Source: Candidatus Gastranaerophilales bacterium (GTDB taxonomy: Bacteria > Cyanobacteriota > Vampirovibrionia > Gastranaerophilales > Gastranaerophilaceae). From it: a DNA stretch of 6,252 bases. A program made the position numbers and the translations under genes. Below the pieces are notes generated by a model. It had not been told where the DNA came from and searched no databases. It saw nothing but the letters and a program-made list of their open reading frames with translations. Where the stretch lies: NCBI GenBank assembly GCA_944324205.1, contig CALUVK010000097.1:1-6252 (forward strand). Direction: 5' to 3'. This document shows, in pieces, positions 1 through 5,552 of this stretch. The number at the start of each line of letters is the position of its first letter. Position 1 is the first letter of the stretch.

Positions 1-960
1 CATTTCTTTCCTTGCAACCTTAACATCAATTCCGGCTTTTTCAAGCATTTTTTCAGCCTTCATAAAGTCAGGACGCTTCATAATAACATCAGAGCTTACA
101 TATTCAGGAACCACGCCGGAAAATGCCAGTTTACGGTAATCTGTCCTTTGATATTCCTGTATATTATTCGGGCTGTCACCCGTCAAGACCGCAAGCTGAT
201 GAAGAAGTTTAGTCCTCTCCTTCTGTAAATCCACTAAATCCGCAACGCCGGAAATATAAGCCTGATTTGCCTTCACTAAATCAGAAGTAGAAACTACACC
301 CTCTGCGTTTGCGACCGACATAATCTCAAAAATCTCTTTTCTTAAATCAACAATATCTTCCTGCAAATCTACCATTGCATCTAATTTAACAATATTGACA
401 TAAGTGCTTCCGACAGCTGAAACTATTGAAATATAAGCGGATTTTTCATCTAAAATAGAAGCCTCATAAAGTTTTCTTACAGCCGTTGTCTTATTATGAT
501 TTTTTCCGAACAGGTCAAGTTCATAGTTAGCAATAATCGGAAGCATAAAGCCGCCTGCAGAAGAGCCTATTAATTTTCCGTACCCCGGCATAAATCCGGC
601 TTGAATTGTAGGAAGTTCGCCCGCCCTTTGCATAACAACATTTTGATAATACTCATCAATTGTTAATGTTGCCATCTTCAAATCTTTATTATTTTCAATA
701 GCTTTTACAATATAGTTGTTTAAATATTCATCATTAAATTGCGCCCACCATGCTAAATTAATATATTCATATTTATTTTTTGTCGGTTTAACTTTATTAT
801 CCGCTTTTTTAGCTTTCTTTTCTTTTTTCTGTTTTTTATCAACCGTTTGTTCTGCTCCGGCAGAAAGAACGGTTTTTTCATCTTTTTCGATTGCCATAAC
901 AGGGGCAATATTTCCGATACTTAATGATAATAATATAGATAATGCTAAAAACTTCTTCAT
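1..960 (-). CDS. TolC/NodT-like outer-membrane efflux protein, 3' end cut off by window edge
   Basis: This is the outer-membrane channel of a tripartite efflux pump; it would export drugs or toxic compounds together with a periplasmic adaptor. I translated it by hand: 320 codons run open from ATG (958-960) to base 1 with no stop, and a full family member has about 450-500 residues. Residues 1-23 look like a signal peptide (MKK, hydrophobic core, then PVMA) with no lipobox Cys, unlike many NodT proteins. Residues 41-63 are a lysine-rich linker. Family marks follow: LAWWAQFNDEYL at 69-80, NKDLKMATLTIDEYYQN at 91-107, YELDLFGK at 146-153 and SSDVIMKRPDFMKAEKML at 289-306, which is the usual 'RPD...AE..L' block. 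A Shine-Dalgarno GGGAGA sits 8 bases before the ATG. It diverges from the marR-emrA pair and probably shares its operator. The family is clear; the substrate is unknown. Confidence 0.9.
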   Translation of the reverse strand, partial: MKKFLALSILLSLSIGNIAPVMAIEKDEKTVLSAGAEQTVDKKQKKEKKAKKADNKVKPTKNKYEYINLAWWAQFNDEYLNNYIVKAIENNKDLKMATLTIDEYYQNVVMQRAGELPTIQAGFMPGYGKLIGSSAGGFMLPIIANYELDLFGKNHNKTTAVRKLYEASILDEKSAYISIVSAVGSTYVNIVKLDAMVDLQEDIVDLRKEIFEIMSVANAEGVVSTSDLVKANQAYISGVADLVDLQKERTKLLHQLAVLTGDSPNNIQEYQRTDYRKLAFSGVVPEYVSSDVIMKRPDFMKAEKMLEKAGIDVKVARKEM

Positions 961-972
961 TCTAATTTTCTC

Positions 973-978
973 CCAAGG
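973..978 (-). promoter_or_regulatory. Ribosome binding site of tolC-like gene
   Basis: On the minus strand this reads TTGGGAGAAAA. The GGGAGA core lies about 8 bases upstream of the ATG at 958-960, which supports that start codon. Confidence 0.6.
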
Positions 979-981
979 TAC

Positions 982-1010
982 TTGATTTTTTATGACAACA
1001 ATGATAACAT
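982..1010 (+). promoter_or_regulatory. Candidate promoter for marR-emrA operon
   Basis: TTGATT (982-987), a 17-base gap and TAACAT (1005-1010) make a weak sigma70-like promoter, 4/6 at each box. It would start near 1017, within the dyad. An alternative -10, TAAAAT at 1037-1042 (5/6, no good -35), would start near 1049. Either way the operator would cover the start region. I cannot choose between them from sequence alone. Confidence 0.33.
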
Positions 1011-1029
1011 AAGTATGTTGCATTTGCAA
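1001..1029 (-). promoter_or_regulatory. Candidate sigma70 promoter for tolC-like gene
   Basis: Read on the minus strand, TTGCAA (1029-1024) is followed after exactly 17 bases by TATCAT (1006-1001), matching the -35 at 4/6 and the -10 at 5/6. Transcription would start near 994, giving a leader of about 34 bases that carries the ribosome binding site. The -35 box lies inside the 1011-1052 dyad, so a bound MarR dimer would block polymerase. The assignment comes from consensus matching only. Confidence 0.45.
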
Positions 1030-1052
1030 CATGTTGTAAAATAAACATACTT
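1011..1052. promoter_or_regulatory. Nested dyad, probable MarR operator in the divergent spacer
   Basis: The outer arms AAGTATGTT (1011-1019) and AACATACTT (1044-1052) are exact reverse complements. They share their centre (1031.5) with the perfect inner palindrome CAACATGTTG (1027-1036); TTT/AAA at 1023-1025 and 1038-1040 also pair, so 17 of 21 positions are symmetric. A second perfect inverted repeat overlaps it: ATGTTGCA-TT-TGCAACAT (1015-1032). MarR-family dimers usually bind dyads of this general size next to their own gene. This one overlaps the tolC -35 and the marR start region. That the adjacent regulator binds here is inference. Confidence 0.7.
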
Positions 1053-1057
1053 TAAAC

Positions 1058-1063
1058 AGGGGA
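1058..1063 (+). promoter_or_regulatory. Ribosome binding site that decides the marR start
   Basis: AGGGGA is the only Shine-Dalgarno-like run upstream of marR. It touches the in-frame TTG at 1064 with no spacing, but lies 9 bases before the next in-frame TTG at 1073, so the second TTG is the better start. Confidence 0.45.
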
Positions 1064-1072
1064 TTGACAAAT

Positions 1073-1528
1073 TTGCAAAATCATTTTACAGATACAATTT
1101 TTTACCAGATAGAATTGACGGCGAAATACTGTAAGCTTCTCGGCCAGCAGGTTTTTGAGAAATTAAGCGTCGGCATTTCCCCTGAAGAATTTTCTGTTCT
1201 TGATACATTGGCATGCAATACTTATTTATGCCAGAGAGATTTAGCAAAGCTAATATTGAAAGACAGAGCAAATACGGGAAAACTTTTAGACGGTCTGGAG
1301 AAAAAGGGGTTTATCACAAGAAAACTTTCAATAAAAAACAACCGTCCTGTTAAGAAAGTTGAAATTACCGAAGAAGGCAGACAAAAACTCAATTTGGCAA
1401 CAGAGAAAATAAAACCTCATTTTTGTGTTGTACAGGAAAAAATTAAAAACAGTGATATTGCACGTATAGGTGATTTGTTAAAAGAATTGAGAAATATTTT
1501 AGATGAAACATTAGAAATACAGATATAA
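1073..1528 (+). CDS. MarR-family winged-helix transcriptional regulator
   Basis: This is a small dimeric DNA-binding protein of 151 residues, a typical MarR length, probably a local repressor of the efflux genes on both sides. An N-terminal helix (residues about 5-30) should form part of the dimer interface. A winged helix follows: EEFSVLDTL at 38-46, helix-turn-helix from about 53 to 79 with recognition helix DRANTGKLLDGLEKKG (64-79), and a wing at about 81-99 ending in ITEEG. C-terminal helices complete the dimer. The wing reads IKNNRPVKKV, so the common D-x-R wing motif is not intact. There are four cysteines (20, 48, 53, 118); redox sensing is possible but unsupported. No ATG is available near the start. 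TTG at 1073 fits the ribosome binding site; TTG at 1064 would add three residues. The emrA-like gene follows 16 bases after the stop, so the two are probably cotranscribed. Confidence 0.9.
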   Translation: MQNHFTDTIFYQIELTAKYCKLLGQQVFEKLSVGISPEEFSVLDTLACNTYLCQRDLAKLILKDRANTGKLLDGLEKKGFITRKLSIKNNRPVKKVEITEEGRQKLNLATEKIKPHFCVVQEKIKNSDIARIGDLLKELRNILDETLEIQI

Positions 1529-1534
1529 ATAGAA

Positions 1535-1540
1535 AAGGTG
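1535..1540 (+). promoter_or_regulatory. Ribosome binding site of emrA-like gene
   Basis: AAGGTG lies 4 bases before the ATG at 1545, inside the 16-base gap after the marR stop. It supports the start and fits cotranscription with marR. Confidence 0.5.
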
Positions 1541-1544
1541 AAAA

Positions 1545-2567
1545 ATGAGCGAAGAAAATAAAATTGAGGAAGAGAATACAAGAAAATTGCCAGTTAAAAA
1601 GCGGTATATATTTGCATTTTTAGTAACTTTAGGTGTAATACTTGTCGGATATTTCATCTATGAATATTTGGGTTATCAATCTACGGATGACGCTTATGTT
1701 GAAACAACGACAGTTTCTGTTTCACCTAAGGTTTCGGGACAGATTATAAAAGTTCTTGTGGAAGATAACCAGCCGGTTAAGGCCGGACAGGTTGTTGCAG
1801 TTATTGATAAAGTTGATTATCAGGTAAAATTAGATCAGGCAACTGCAGCTTATGAACGAGCTTTATTAAATCAGGAAAATGCCCACGCTGATTTGAATGC
1901 GGCTAATTCTGAAATTGAGCTTGCAAAAAAAGATGTTGAAAGATATCAAAATCTTTATGCAGCAGGGGCTGTTTCTAAACAGACTTTAGATAAAGCAATA
2001 ACAAATTTAGAGAGCAAGCAGGCAAAACAGACTTCTGCAGAGCAGTCGATTTTTTCAAAAGACCCTTCTCAGAACGCTAAAGTTGCCGATGCTGATTTGA
2101 ATGTATTAAAAGCACAAAAACGTGCGGCAGAACTCGCTTTAGAATACACAGATATTTTAGCCCCGATTGACGGCACTGTATCAAATAAAAAAGTTGAAGT
2201 AGGTATGATGGTTCAGCCGGGTTCGCCTTTGTTTGTAATAGTTCCTCACGACGTGTGGGTTGTTGCTAATTATAAAGAAACACAGCTTACTAAAATGAAA
2301 GAGGGTATGGATGTTGATATTAAAATAGATACTTATCCTGATAAAGTTTTTAAAGGTAAAATTGACAGTATCCAGAGAAGTTCCGGCGCAAAGGCAAGTT
2401 TATTCCCGCCTGAAAACGCAGTCGGTTCTTTTGTAAAAATTGTGCAGAGAATTCCTGTAAAAATTGTGTTTACAGAAAAAATTGATCCGAAAGAGTATTC
2501 AATAATTCCTGGTATGTCAGTTGTTCCAAAGGTTAAGATTAGAGAATATTATCAAAATAATAAGTAA
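1545..2567 (+). CDS. EmrA/HlyD-family periplasmic adaptor (membrane fusion protein) of a multidrug efflux pump
   Basis: A protein of 340 residues anchored in the inner membrane. It links an inner-membrane pump, usually an EmrB-type MFS transporter, to a TolC channel. There is a short charged cytoplasmic tail (1-20), one membrane span (about 21-42) and TDDAYVE at 47-53. The first half of the lipoyl domain (SGQIIKVLVEDNQPVKAGQVV, about 64-84) comes next. A long alpha-helical hairpin occupies about 92-200, and the lipoyl domain closes with APIDGTVSNKKVEVGMMVQPG at about 206-226. The beta-barrel has VANYKETQLTKM (240-251), FPPENAVGSFVKIVQRIPVKI (287-307) and PGMSV (322-326). These are hallmarks of the EmrA subgroup. 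The usual emrB does not follow; a terminator does. The matching outer-membrane channel is probably the divergent tolC-like gene. EmrA-like type is secure; substrate is not known. Confidence 0.94.
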   Translation: MSEENKIEEENTRKLPVKKRYIFAFLVTLGVILVGYFIYEYLGYQSTDDAYVETTTVSVSPKVSGQIIKVLVEDNQPVKAGQVVAVIDKVDYQVKLDQATAAYERALLNQENAHADLNAANSEIELAKKDVERYQNLYAAGAVSKQTLDKAITNLESKQAKQTSAEQSIFSKDPSQNAKVADADLNVLKAQKRAAELALEYTDILAPIDGTVSNKKVEVGMMVQPGSPLFVIVPHDVWVVANYKETQLTKMKEGMDVDIKIDTYPDKVFKGKIDSIQRSSGAKASLFPPENAVGSFVKIVQRIPVKIVFTEKIDPKEYSIIPGMSVVPKVKIREYYQNNK

Positions 2568-2611
2568 AAACAAAATAACGTAAAATTTTTCATTCAGTAT
2601 TACGACTCTGC

Positions 2612-2644
2612 GGTTCGGTTATTTTAGCCGAACCTTTATTTTTT
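2612..2644 (+). terminator. Rho-independent terminator after emrA-like gene
   Basis: GGTTCGG (2612-2618) pairs with CCGAACC (2628-2634). The stem extends inward by a G-U and two A-U pairs to a TTT loop. TTTATTTTTT follows at 2635-2644. It ends the marR-emrA transcript 44 bases after the stop. The T-run overlaps the stop codon of the convergent ychF. Read on the other strand the hairpin lacks a T-run (GCAGAG follows), so it is mainly a one-way terminator. Confidence 0.85.
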
Positions 2645-3740
2645 ATACAGCAAATCTAAAATGAACAATATCGCCATCCTGCATAATGTAGTCTTTACCT
2701 TCTAACCTTGTTACTCCTTTATCTTTGCAGGCAGCATATGAGCCATTTTCTACAAAATCTTTGTATGCTGTTACTTCTGCTCTTATAAATCCTTTTTCGA
2801 AATCTGTATGAATAACACCGGCTGCCTGCGGGGCTTTAGTTCCGTTAGTAATTGTCCAGGCATGGACTTCTTTTTCACCTGCGGTGATAAATGTTATTAG
2901 ATTAAGAAGTTTATAAACAGATTTAATCATTTTGTTGATTCCGCTATCTTCTACACCTAGTTCTTCCAGATATTCTTTAGCACCTTCTTCTCCTAGATCA
3001 ACAAGTTCTTCCTCAATTCTTGCACAAATAACTACAGTTTGTGCTCCATGAGATTTTGCATACTCTTCTACGCGTTTTGTATAATCATTTCCATTCTTTA
3101 AATCAAATTCTGAAACATTTGCGCAGTAAATAACTGGTTTAACAGACATTAAATTTAACGGTTTTATGACATTGATTTCATCTTCATTAAAATGTTCGTT
3201 TAAATTGATAAAAGTTCCTTCCTGTAATAGAGCATTTAATTTCTTTAATGCTCCATCCTCAATTACAGCTTCTTTGTCACCGGATTTTACTTGCTTTGCA
3301 ATTCTTGCCGCTCTTCTTTCAATAGAGGCTAAGTCTGCAAGGGCTAGTTCTGTATTAATAGTTTCTATATCGGAAATTGGATCAACTTTGCCTTCTACGT
3401 GTATTGTGTTTTCATCATCAAAGCATCTTACAACCTGAATAATTGCATCAACTTCTCTAATATTATGCAAGAATTGATTCCCCAATCCTTCTCCTTTACT
3501 TGCTCCTTTTACAAGACCTGCAATATCTACAAATTCGATAACAGTTGGAATAATTTCTTTTGATTTGCATAAATCTGCCAGAATTTGCAATCTTTCATCT
3601 GGTACAACGACAACTCCGACATTAGGTTCAATTGTACAAAATGGATAATTTGCACTTTGTGCATTTTTTGCAGAAGTTAGTGCATTAAATAATGTTGATT
3701 TTCCTACATTAGGAAGTCCTACAATTCCGGCTCTTAGCAT
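2643..3740 (-). CDS. ychF: YchF/OLA1-family redox-regulated ATPase
   Basis: A cytoplasmic P-loop NTPase of the Obg-related YchF/OLA1 family. It prefers ATP over GTP, associates with ribosomes and has been linked to stress responses. Its 365 residues match the family (E. coli about 363). Visible motifs are the P-loop GLPNVGKST (8-16), G3 DIAGLVKGASKGEGLGNQFL (72-91) and, in place of the GTP-specific NKxD, NVSE at 208-211. That replacement is the family's ATP-type specificity signature. A coiled helical insert lies at about 130-175. A TGS domain fills about 280-365, with GTKAPQAAGVIHTDFEKGFI at 300-319 and the DGDIVHFRF end. The start MLRAGIVG and an AAGGGA Shine-Dalgarno about 9 bases upstream agree. 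It faces the emrA-like gene end to end and appears to be a single-gene unit separated from the lar-cbiM operon by a terminator. Confidence 0.97.
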   Translation of the reverse strand: MLRAGIVGLPNVGKSTLFNALTSAKNAQSANYPFCTIEPNVGVVVVPDERLQILADLCKSKEIIPTVIEFVDIAGLVKGASKGEGLGNQFLHNIREVDAIIQVVRCFDDENTIHVEGKVDPISDIETINTELALADLASIERRAARIAKQVKSGDKEAVIEDGALKKLNALLQEGTFINLNEHFNEDEINVIKPLNLMSVKPVIYCANVSEFDLKNGNDYTKRVEEYAKSHGAQTVVICARIEEELVDLGEEGAKEYLEELGVEDSGINKMIKSVYKLLNLITFITAGEKEVHAWTITNGTKAPQAAGVIHTDFEKGFIRAEVTAYKDFVENGSYAACKDKGVTRLEGKDYIMQDGDIVHFRFAV

Positions 3741-3750
3741 TCTTATAAAT

Positions 3751-3755
3751 CCCTT
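3751..3755 (-). promoter_or_regulatory. Ribosome binding site of ychF
   Basis: On the minus strand the sequence is AAAGGGATTTATAAGA then ATG. The AAGGG core lies about 10 bases before the start codon. Confidence 0.45.
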
Positions 3756-3773
3756 TCAATTATATTTTTAATT

Positions 3774-3779
3774 ATCATA
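3774..3779 (-). promoter_or_regulatory. Candidate -10 box for ychF
   Basis: TATGAT on the minus strand (5/6 match to TATAAT) would start transcription near 3767 and leave a leader of about 27 bases that includes the ribosome binding site. No convincing -35 box is visible. The assignment is weak; it is listed because ychF needs its own promoter downstream of the cbiM terminator. Confidence 0.25.
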
Positions 3780-3799
3780 ACATAAACAAAATTTACTGT

Positions 3800-3835
3800 A
3801 TTTTAAATAAAAGGGTTGAAGAAACACTTCAACCC
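3800..3835 (-). terminator. Rho-independent terminator of the larB-larC-cbiM operon
   Basis: On the minus strand GGGTTGAAG (3835-3827) and CTTCAACCC (3821-3813) form a perfect 9-bp stem with a 5-base loop. It is followed by TTTTATTTAAAAT (3812-3800). It lies about 23 bases past the cbiM stop. It shows that no cbiQ or cbiO gene continues the operon and that ychF is a separate transcription unit. Confidence 0.88.
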
Positions 3836-3858
3836 CTAGAGCTTTTATTTTCAAATTA

Positions 3859-4758
3859 TTATATTTTTGTTTCTTTTTTATAACAAAAGCTTAAACTGGC
3901 TAAATACATTAATAGTGCCACTGATATTAAACCTGCTATGTTTTCTAATGAAGATGCCATTGCAAAAATTGCAGTCTTAGCTTGTAAAGTCTCTAATACA
4001 GCATAAATGACACCTTGAGTCTGTTCAACTACAGAATCAGAAATGTTTAATAGTGCCCATTCTAAGCCGTCAGGCATTTGAGATGCGAAATTAGAAATTA
4101 TTCCAGCCAGAACAAGTGCAAAAGCACCCATTGAATAAGAAAATTTCTTCATATCAACAAATTTAGCGGCAATAATAATTGCACCGGTTACAATTCCCTC
4201 AATAATTCCAATCGGAAGATGAATTCCCTGCATTAAAAGCGTAAAATCTCCTAATCTTCCTGTAATAGAACCGGATAAAGCGCCTTCTGCGACAACGGCT
4301 ATTGAGCCTAATTGAAGAGCTGCAACAGAAGCTATTAAAGCTCCTGAAAACATTCTTTTTCTTTCAGCAAGCGGTTTGTACAAGAGGGGATAAACTGCAA
4401 AACAGGCAAGAAATCCCATATTAAAAATATTACATCCTAATGCTAAGAGGCCGCCGTCAGCGAAGAATACAGCTTGAACAAGAAGTATTGCACACATTGC
4501 AAGAAATGCAGTATAGGGACCTAAAAGTGCTGCCAGCAGGATTGCGCCCACAATGTGACCACTGGAGCCGGTCTGCGGGATTGCAAAATTTATCATCTGT
4601 AAGCCAAAAACTAAAGCTGTTAAGCTTACAGCGGGTAAAATTTTATCCTTAATAAACTCTTTTTTTGCTTTTTTATAAGCATAAAATGCCGTTACTCCTG
4701 CTAAAGCAAGCATTGGAATTCCAGTAACAGGACAAATAATACCGTTTCCTAAATGCAT
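3859..4758 (-). CDS. cbiM: CbiM/NikM-type Ni/Co ECF transporter substrate-binding subunit with C-terminal PDGLE domain
   Basis: A polytopic inner-membrane protein of 299 residues that binds and admits Ni2+ or Co2+, normally with CbiQ (T) and CbiO (ATPase). The mature N-terminus begins Met-His. Met1, His2 and a third His (here His68 in TGSSGHIVG) correspond to the metal site described in NikM structures. The core CbiM signature ADGGLLALGCNIFNMG is at 100-115 and HLPIGIIEGIVTGAI at 180-194. About six or seven hydrophobic segments fill 12-225. A C-terminal PDGLE domain starts at FASQMPDGLEWAL (224-236) and ends with a last span at about 272-291; such domains often replace a separate CbiN/NikN. 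The ATG lies two bases after the larC stop. Its ribosome binding site is inside larC, so translation is probably coupled. Nickel is favoured by the lar context, but sequence alone does not exclude cobalt. No CbiQ/CbiO gene is adjacent. Confidence 0.93.
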   Translation of the reverse strand: MHLGNGIICPVTGIPMLALAGVTAFYAYKKAKKEFIKDKILPAVSLTALVFGLQMINFAIPQTGSSGHIVGAILLAALLGPYTAFLAMCAILLVQAVFFADGGLLALGCNIFNMGFLACFAVYPLLYKPLAERKRMFSGALIASVAALQLGSIAVVAEGALSGSITGRLGDFTLLMQGIHLPIGIIEGIVTGAIIIAAKFVDMKKFSYSMGAFALVLAGIISNFASQMPDGLEWALLNISDSVVEQTQGVIYAVLETLQAKTAIFAMASSLENIAGLISVALLMYLASLSFCYKKETKI

Positions 4759-4760
4759 AA

Positions 4761-5498
4761 TTATTCTCCTTTCTCATTTATTAACATAACTCTTAAAATC
4801 GGGCTTTTGTATGGTCTTTTCCCTGCGCCATATCCGGTTTTATTGATTATAAATTCTTCCGGAAGTTTTTCTCCCGTATAAAGCGAGGCGGCTATTGCAG
4901 CACCTGTCGGAGTAACCATTTCTCCGTCATTATCCGTAAAACGCATTGGCAGTTTATATTTTTCGGCAATTTTGCAAACTGCAGGAGCCGGAACCGGTAA
5001 GCGTCCGTGGGCGCATTCAACATACCCCTGCCCTTCCGTTAATGTAGAAAAATATACTTTTTCCGGATTAATATCATCAAATAAAACTGCAAAACTAACT
5101 ATATCCGCAATTGAATCAATTGCGCCGACTTCGTGAAAATGTATCTCATTTACGTCTTTTCCGTGAACTTCGGCTTCTGCTTCCGCTACAATTTTAAAAA
5201 TTTTTTCCGCAAGCTCTTTTGCTTTTTCACTCATATCAGATTTATCAATAATTTTATTCACATCCAAAAGATTTCGGTGTTCGTGATGATGGTGATGTGT
5301 GTTTGGTAAAATAACATTAAAATCTGTTGTCATAATTGAGTTTATTGATTTCTTTGTAATTTCATATTGAAATTCATTTTCCAGCTTCATTGAACTTAAA
5401 GCTCTATCAAGTTTTTCTTTTGACGCTCCTAAGTCCAGCAGGGCTCCTACCGACATATCGCCTGAAATTCCAGATTTGCATTCAAAATATAAATTCAT
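4761..5498 (-). CDS. larC: LarC N-terminal domain protein (LarC1-like, nickel-binding), lacking the C-terminal domain
   Basis: LarC (DUF111) is the CTP-dependent cyclometallase that inserts nickel into the pincer nucleotide cofactor of LarA-type enzymes; full-length proteins have about 400 residues. This protein has 245 and covers only the N-terminal part (LarC1 of Lactiplantibacillus plantarum). Visible marks are YFECKSGISGDM (4-15; Glu6 where Asp is usual), a histidine cluster (His68-72, His74), HFHEVGAIDSIADI (120-133), HGRLPVPAPA (164-173), EMVTPTGAA (193-201) and GYGAGKRPYKSPILRVML (222-239). In full-length LarC this last block sits at the boundary to the CTP-binding C-terminal domain. 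The stop comes right after it, and cbiM begins two bases on, so no C-terminal half or frameshift extension is present here. AGGAGA lies 5 bases before the ATG. It follows larB by 54 bases. The family is secure; full cyclometallase activity is doubtful without LarC2. Confidence 0.93.
   Translation of the reverse strand: MNLYFECKSGISGDMSVGALLDLGASKEKLDRALSSMKLENEFQYEITKKSINSIMTTDFNVILPNTHHHHHEHRNLLDVNKIIDKSDMSEKAKELAEKIFKIVAEAEAEVHGKDVNEIHFHEVGAIDSIADIVSFAVLFDDINPEKVYFSTLTEGQGYVECAHGRLPVPAPAVCKIAEKYKLPMRFTDNDGEMVTPTGAAIAASLYTGEKLPEEFIINKTGYGAGKRPYKSPILRVMLINEKGE
4764..4772 (-). promoter_or_regulatory. cbiM ribosome binding site inside the end of larC
   Basis: The minus strand reads AAAGGAGAATAATTATG. 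The Shine-Dalgarno AAAGGAGAA is made of the last Lys-Gly-Glu codons of larC, and the larC stop TAA lies 2 bases before the cbiM ATG. Stop and start this close, with the site upstream of the stop, points to translational coupling. Confidence 0.7.
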
Positions 5499-5504
5499 GG
5501 GTTT

Positions 5505-5510
5505 CTCCTA
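5505..5510 (-). promoter_or_regulatory. Ribosome binding site of larC
   Basis: The minus strand reads AGGAGAAACCCATG. A strong AGGAGA core 5 bases before the ATG supports the start at 5498. Confidence 0.65.
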
Positions 5511-5511
5511 T

Positions 5512-5543
5512 GTTGTTTATAAGTTTAGTAGTTTAGAAGTTGA
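5512..5543. repeat. Imperfect 8-bp tandem repeat, about 4 copies, in the larB-larC spacer
   Basis: The plus strand reads gttgttta, taagttta, gtagttta, gaagttga in a row: four 8-base units near GTAGTTTA, the outer two more diverged. It fills most of the 54-base gap between larB and larC. It may be chance in AT-rich DNA or a slippage-prone spacer. No function is visible. Confidence 0.45.
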
Positions 5544-5552
5544 GAGGAAATT

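Noticed and set aside
716..985. Open frame of 89 codons on the plus strand
   Set aside because: It lies antisense to the 5' part of the tolC-like gene, whose motifs are clear, and it matches no family I know.
1086..1271. Open frame of 61 codons on the minus strand
   Set aside because: Antisense shadow inside marR, with no recognisable motif.
3166..3438. Open frame of 90 codons on the plus strand
   Set aside because: Antisense to ychF. Its low-complexity Ser/Ala-rich product is typical of reverse-strand translation.
3759..3764. Perfect TATAAT on the minus strand upstream of ychF
   Set aside because: A start about 7 bases downstream would fall inside the ychF ribosome binding site, and no -35 lies at the right distance. 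TATGAT at 3774-3779 fits the leader better.
4440..4652. Open frame of 70 codons on the plus strand
   Set aside because: Antisense to the conserved core of cbiM.
4740..4800. Programmed frameshift that would extend larC into a C-terminal domain
   Set aside because: The sequence after the larC stop encodes CbiM from its conserved Met-His start. No LarC2-like sequence follows in any frame I read.
4759..5552. Cobalamin or Ni/Co riboswitch ahead of cbiM or larC
   Set aside because: Only 2 bases separate larC and cbiM, and 54 bases separate larB and larC. Neither gap can hold such an RNA.
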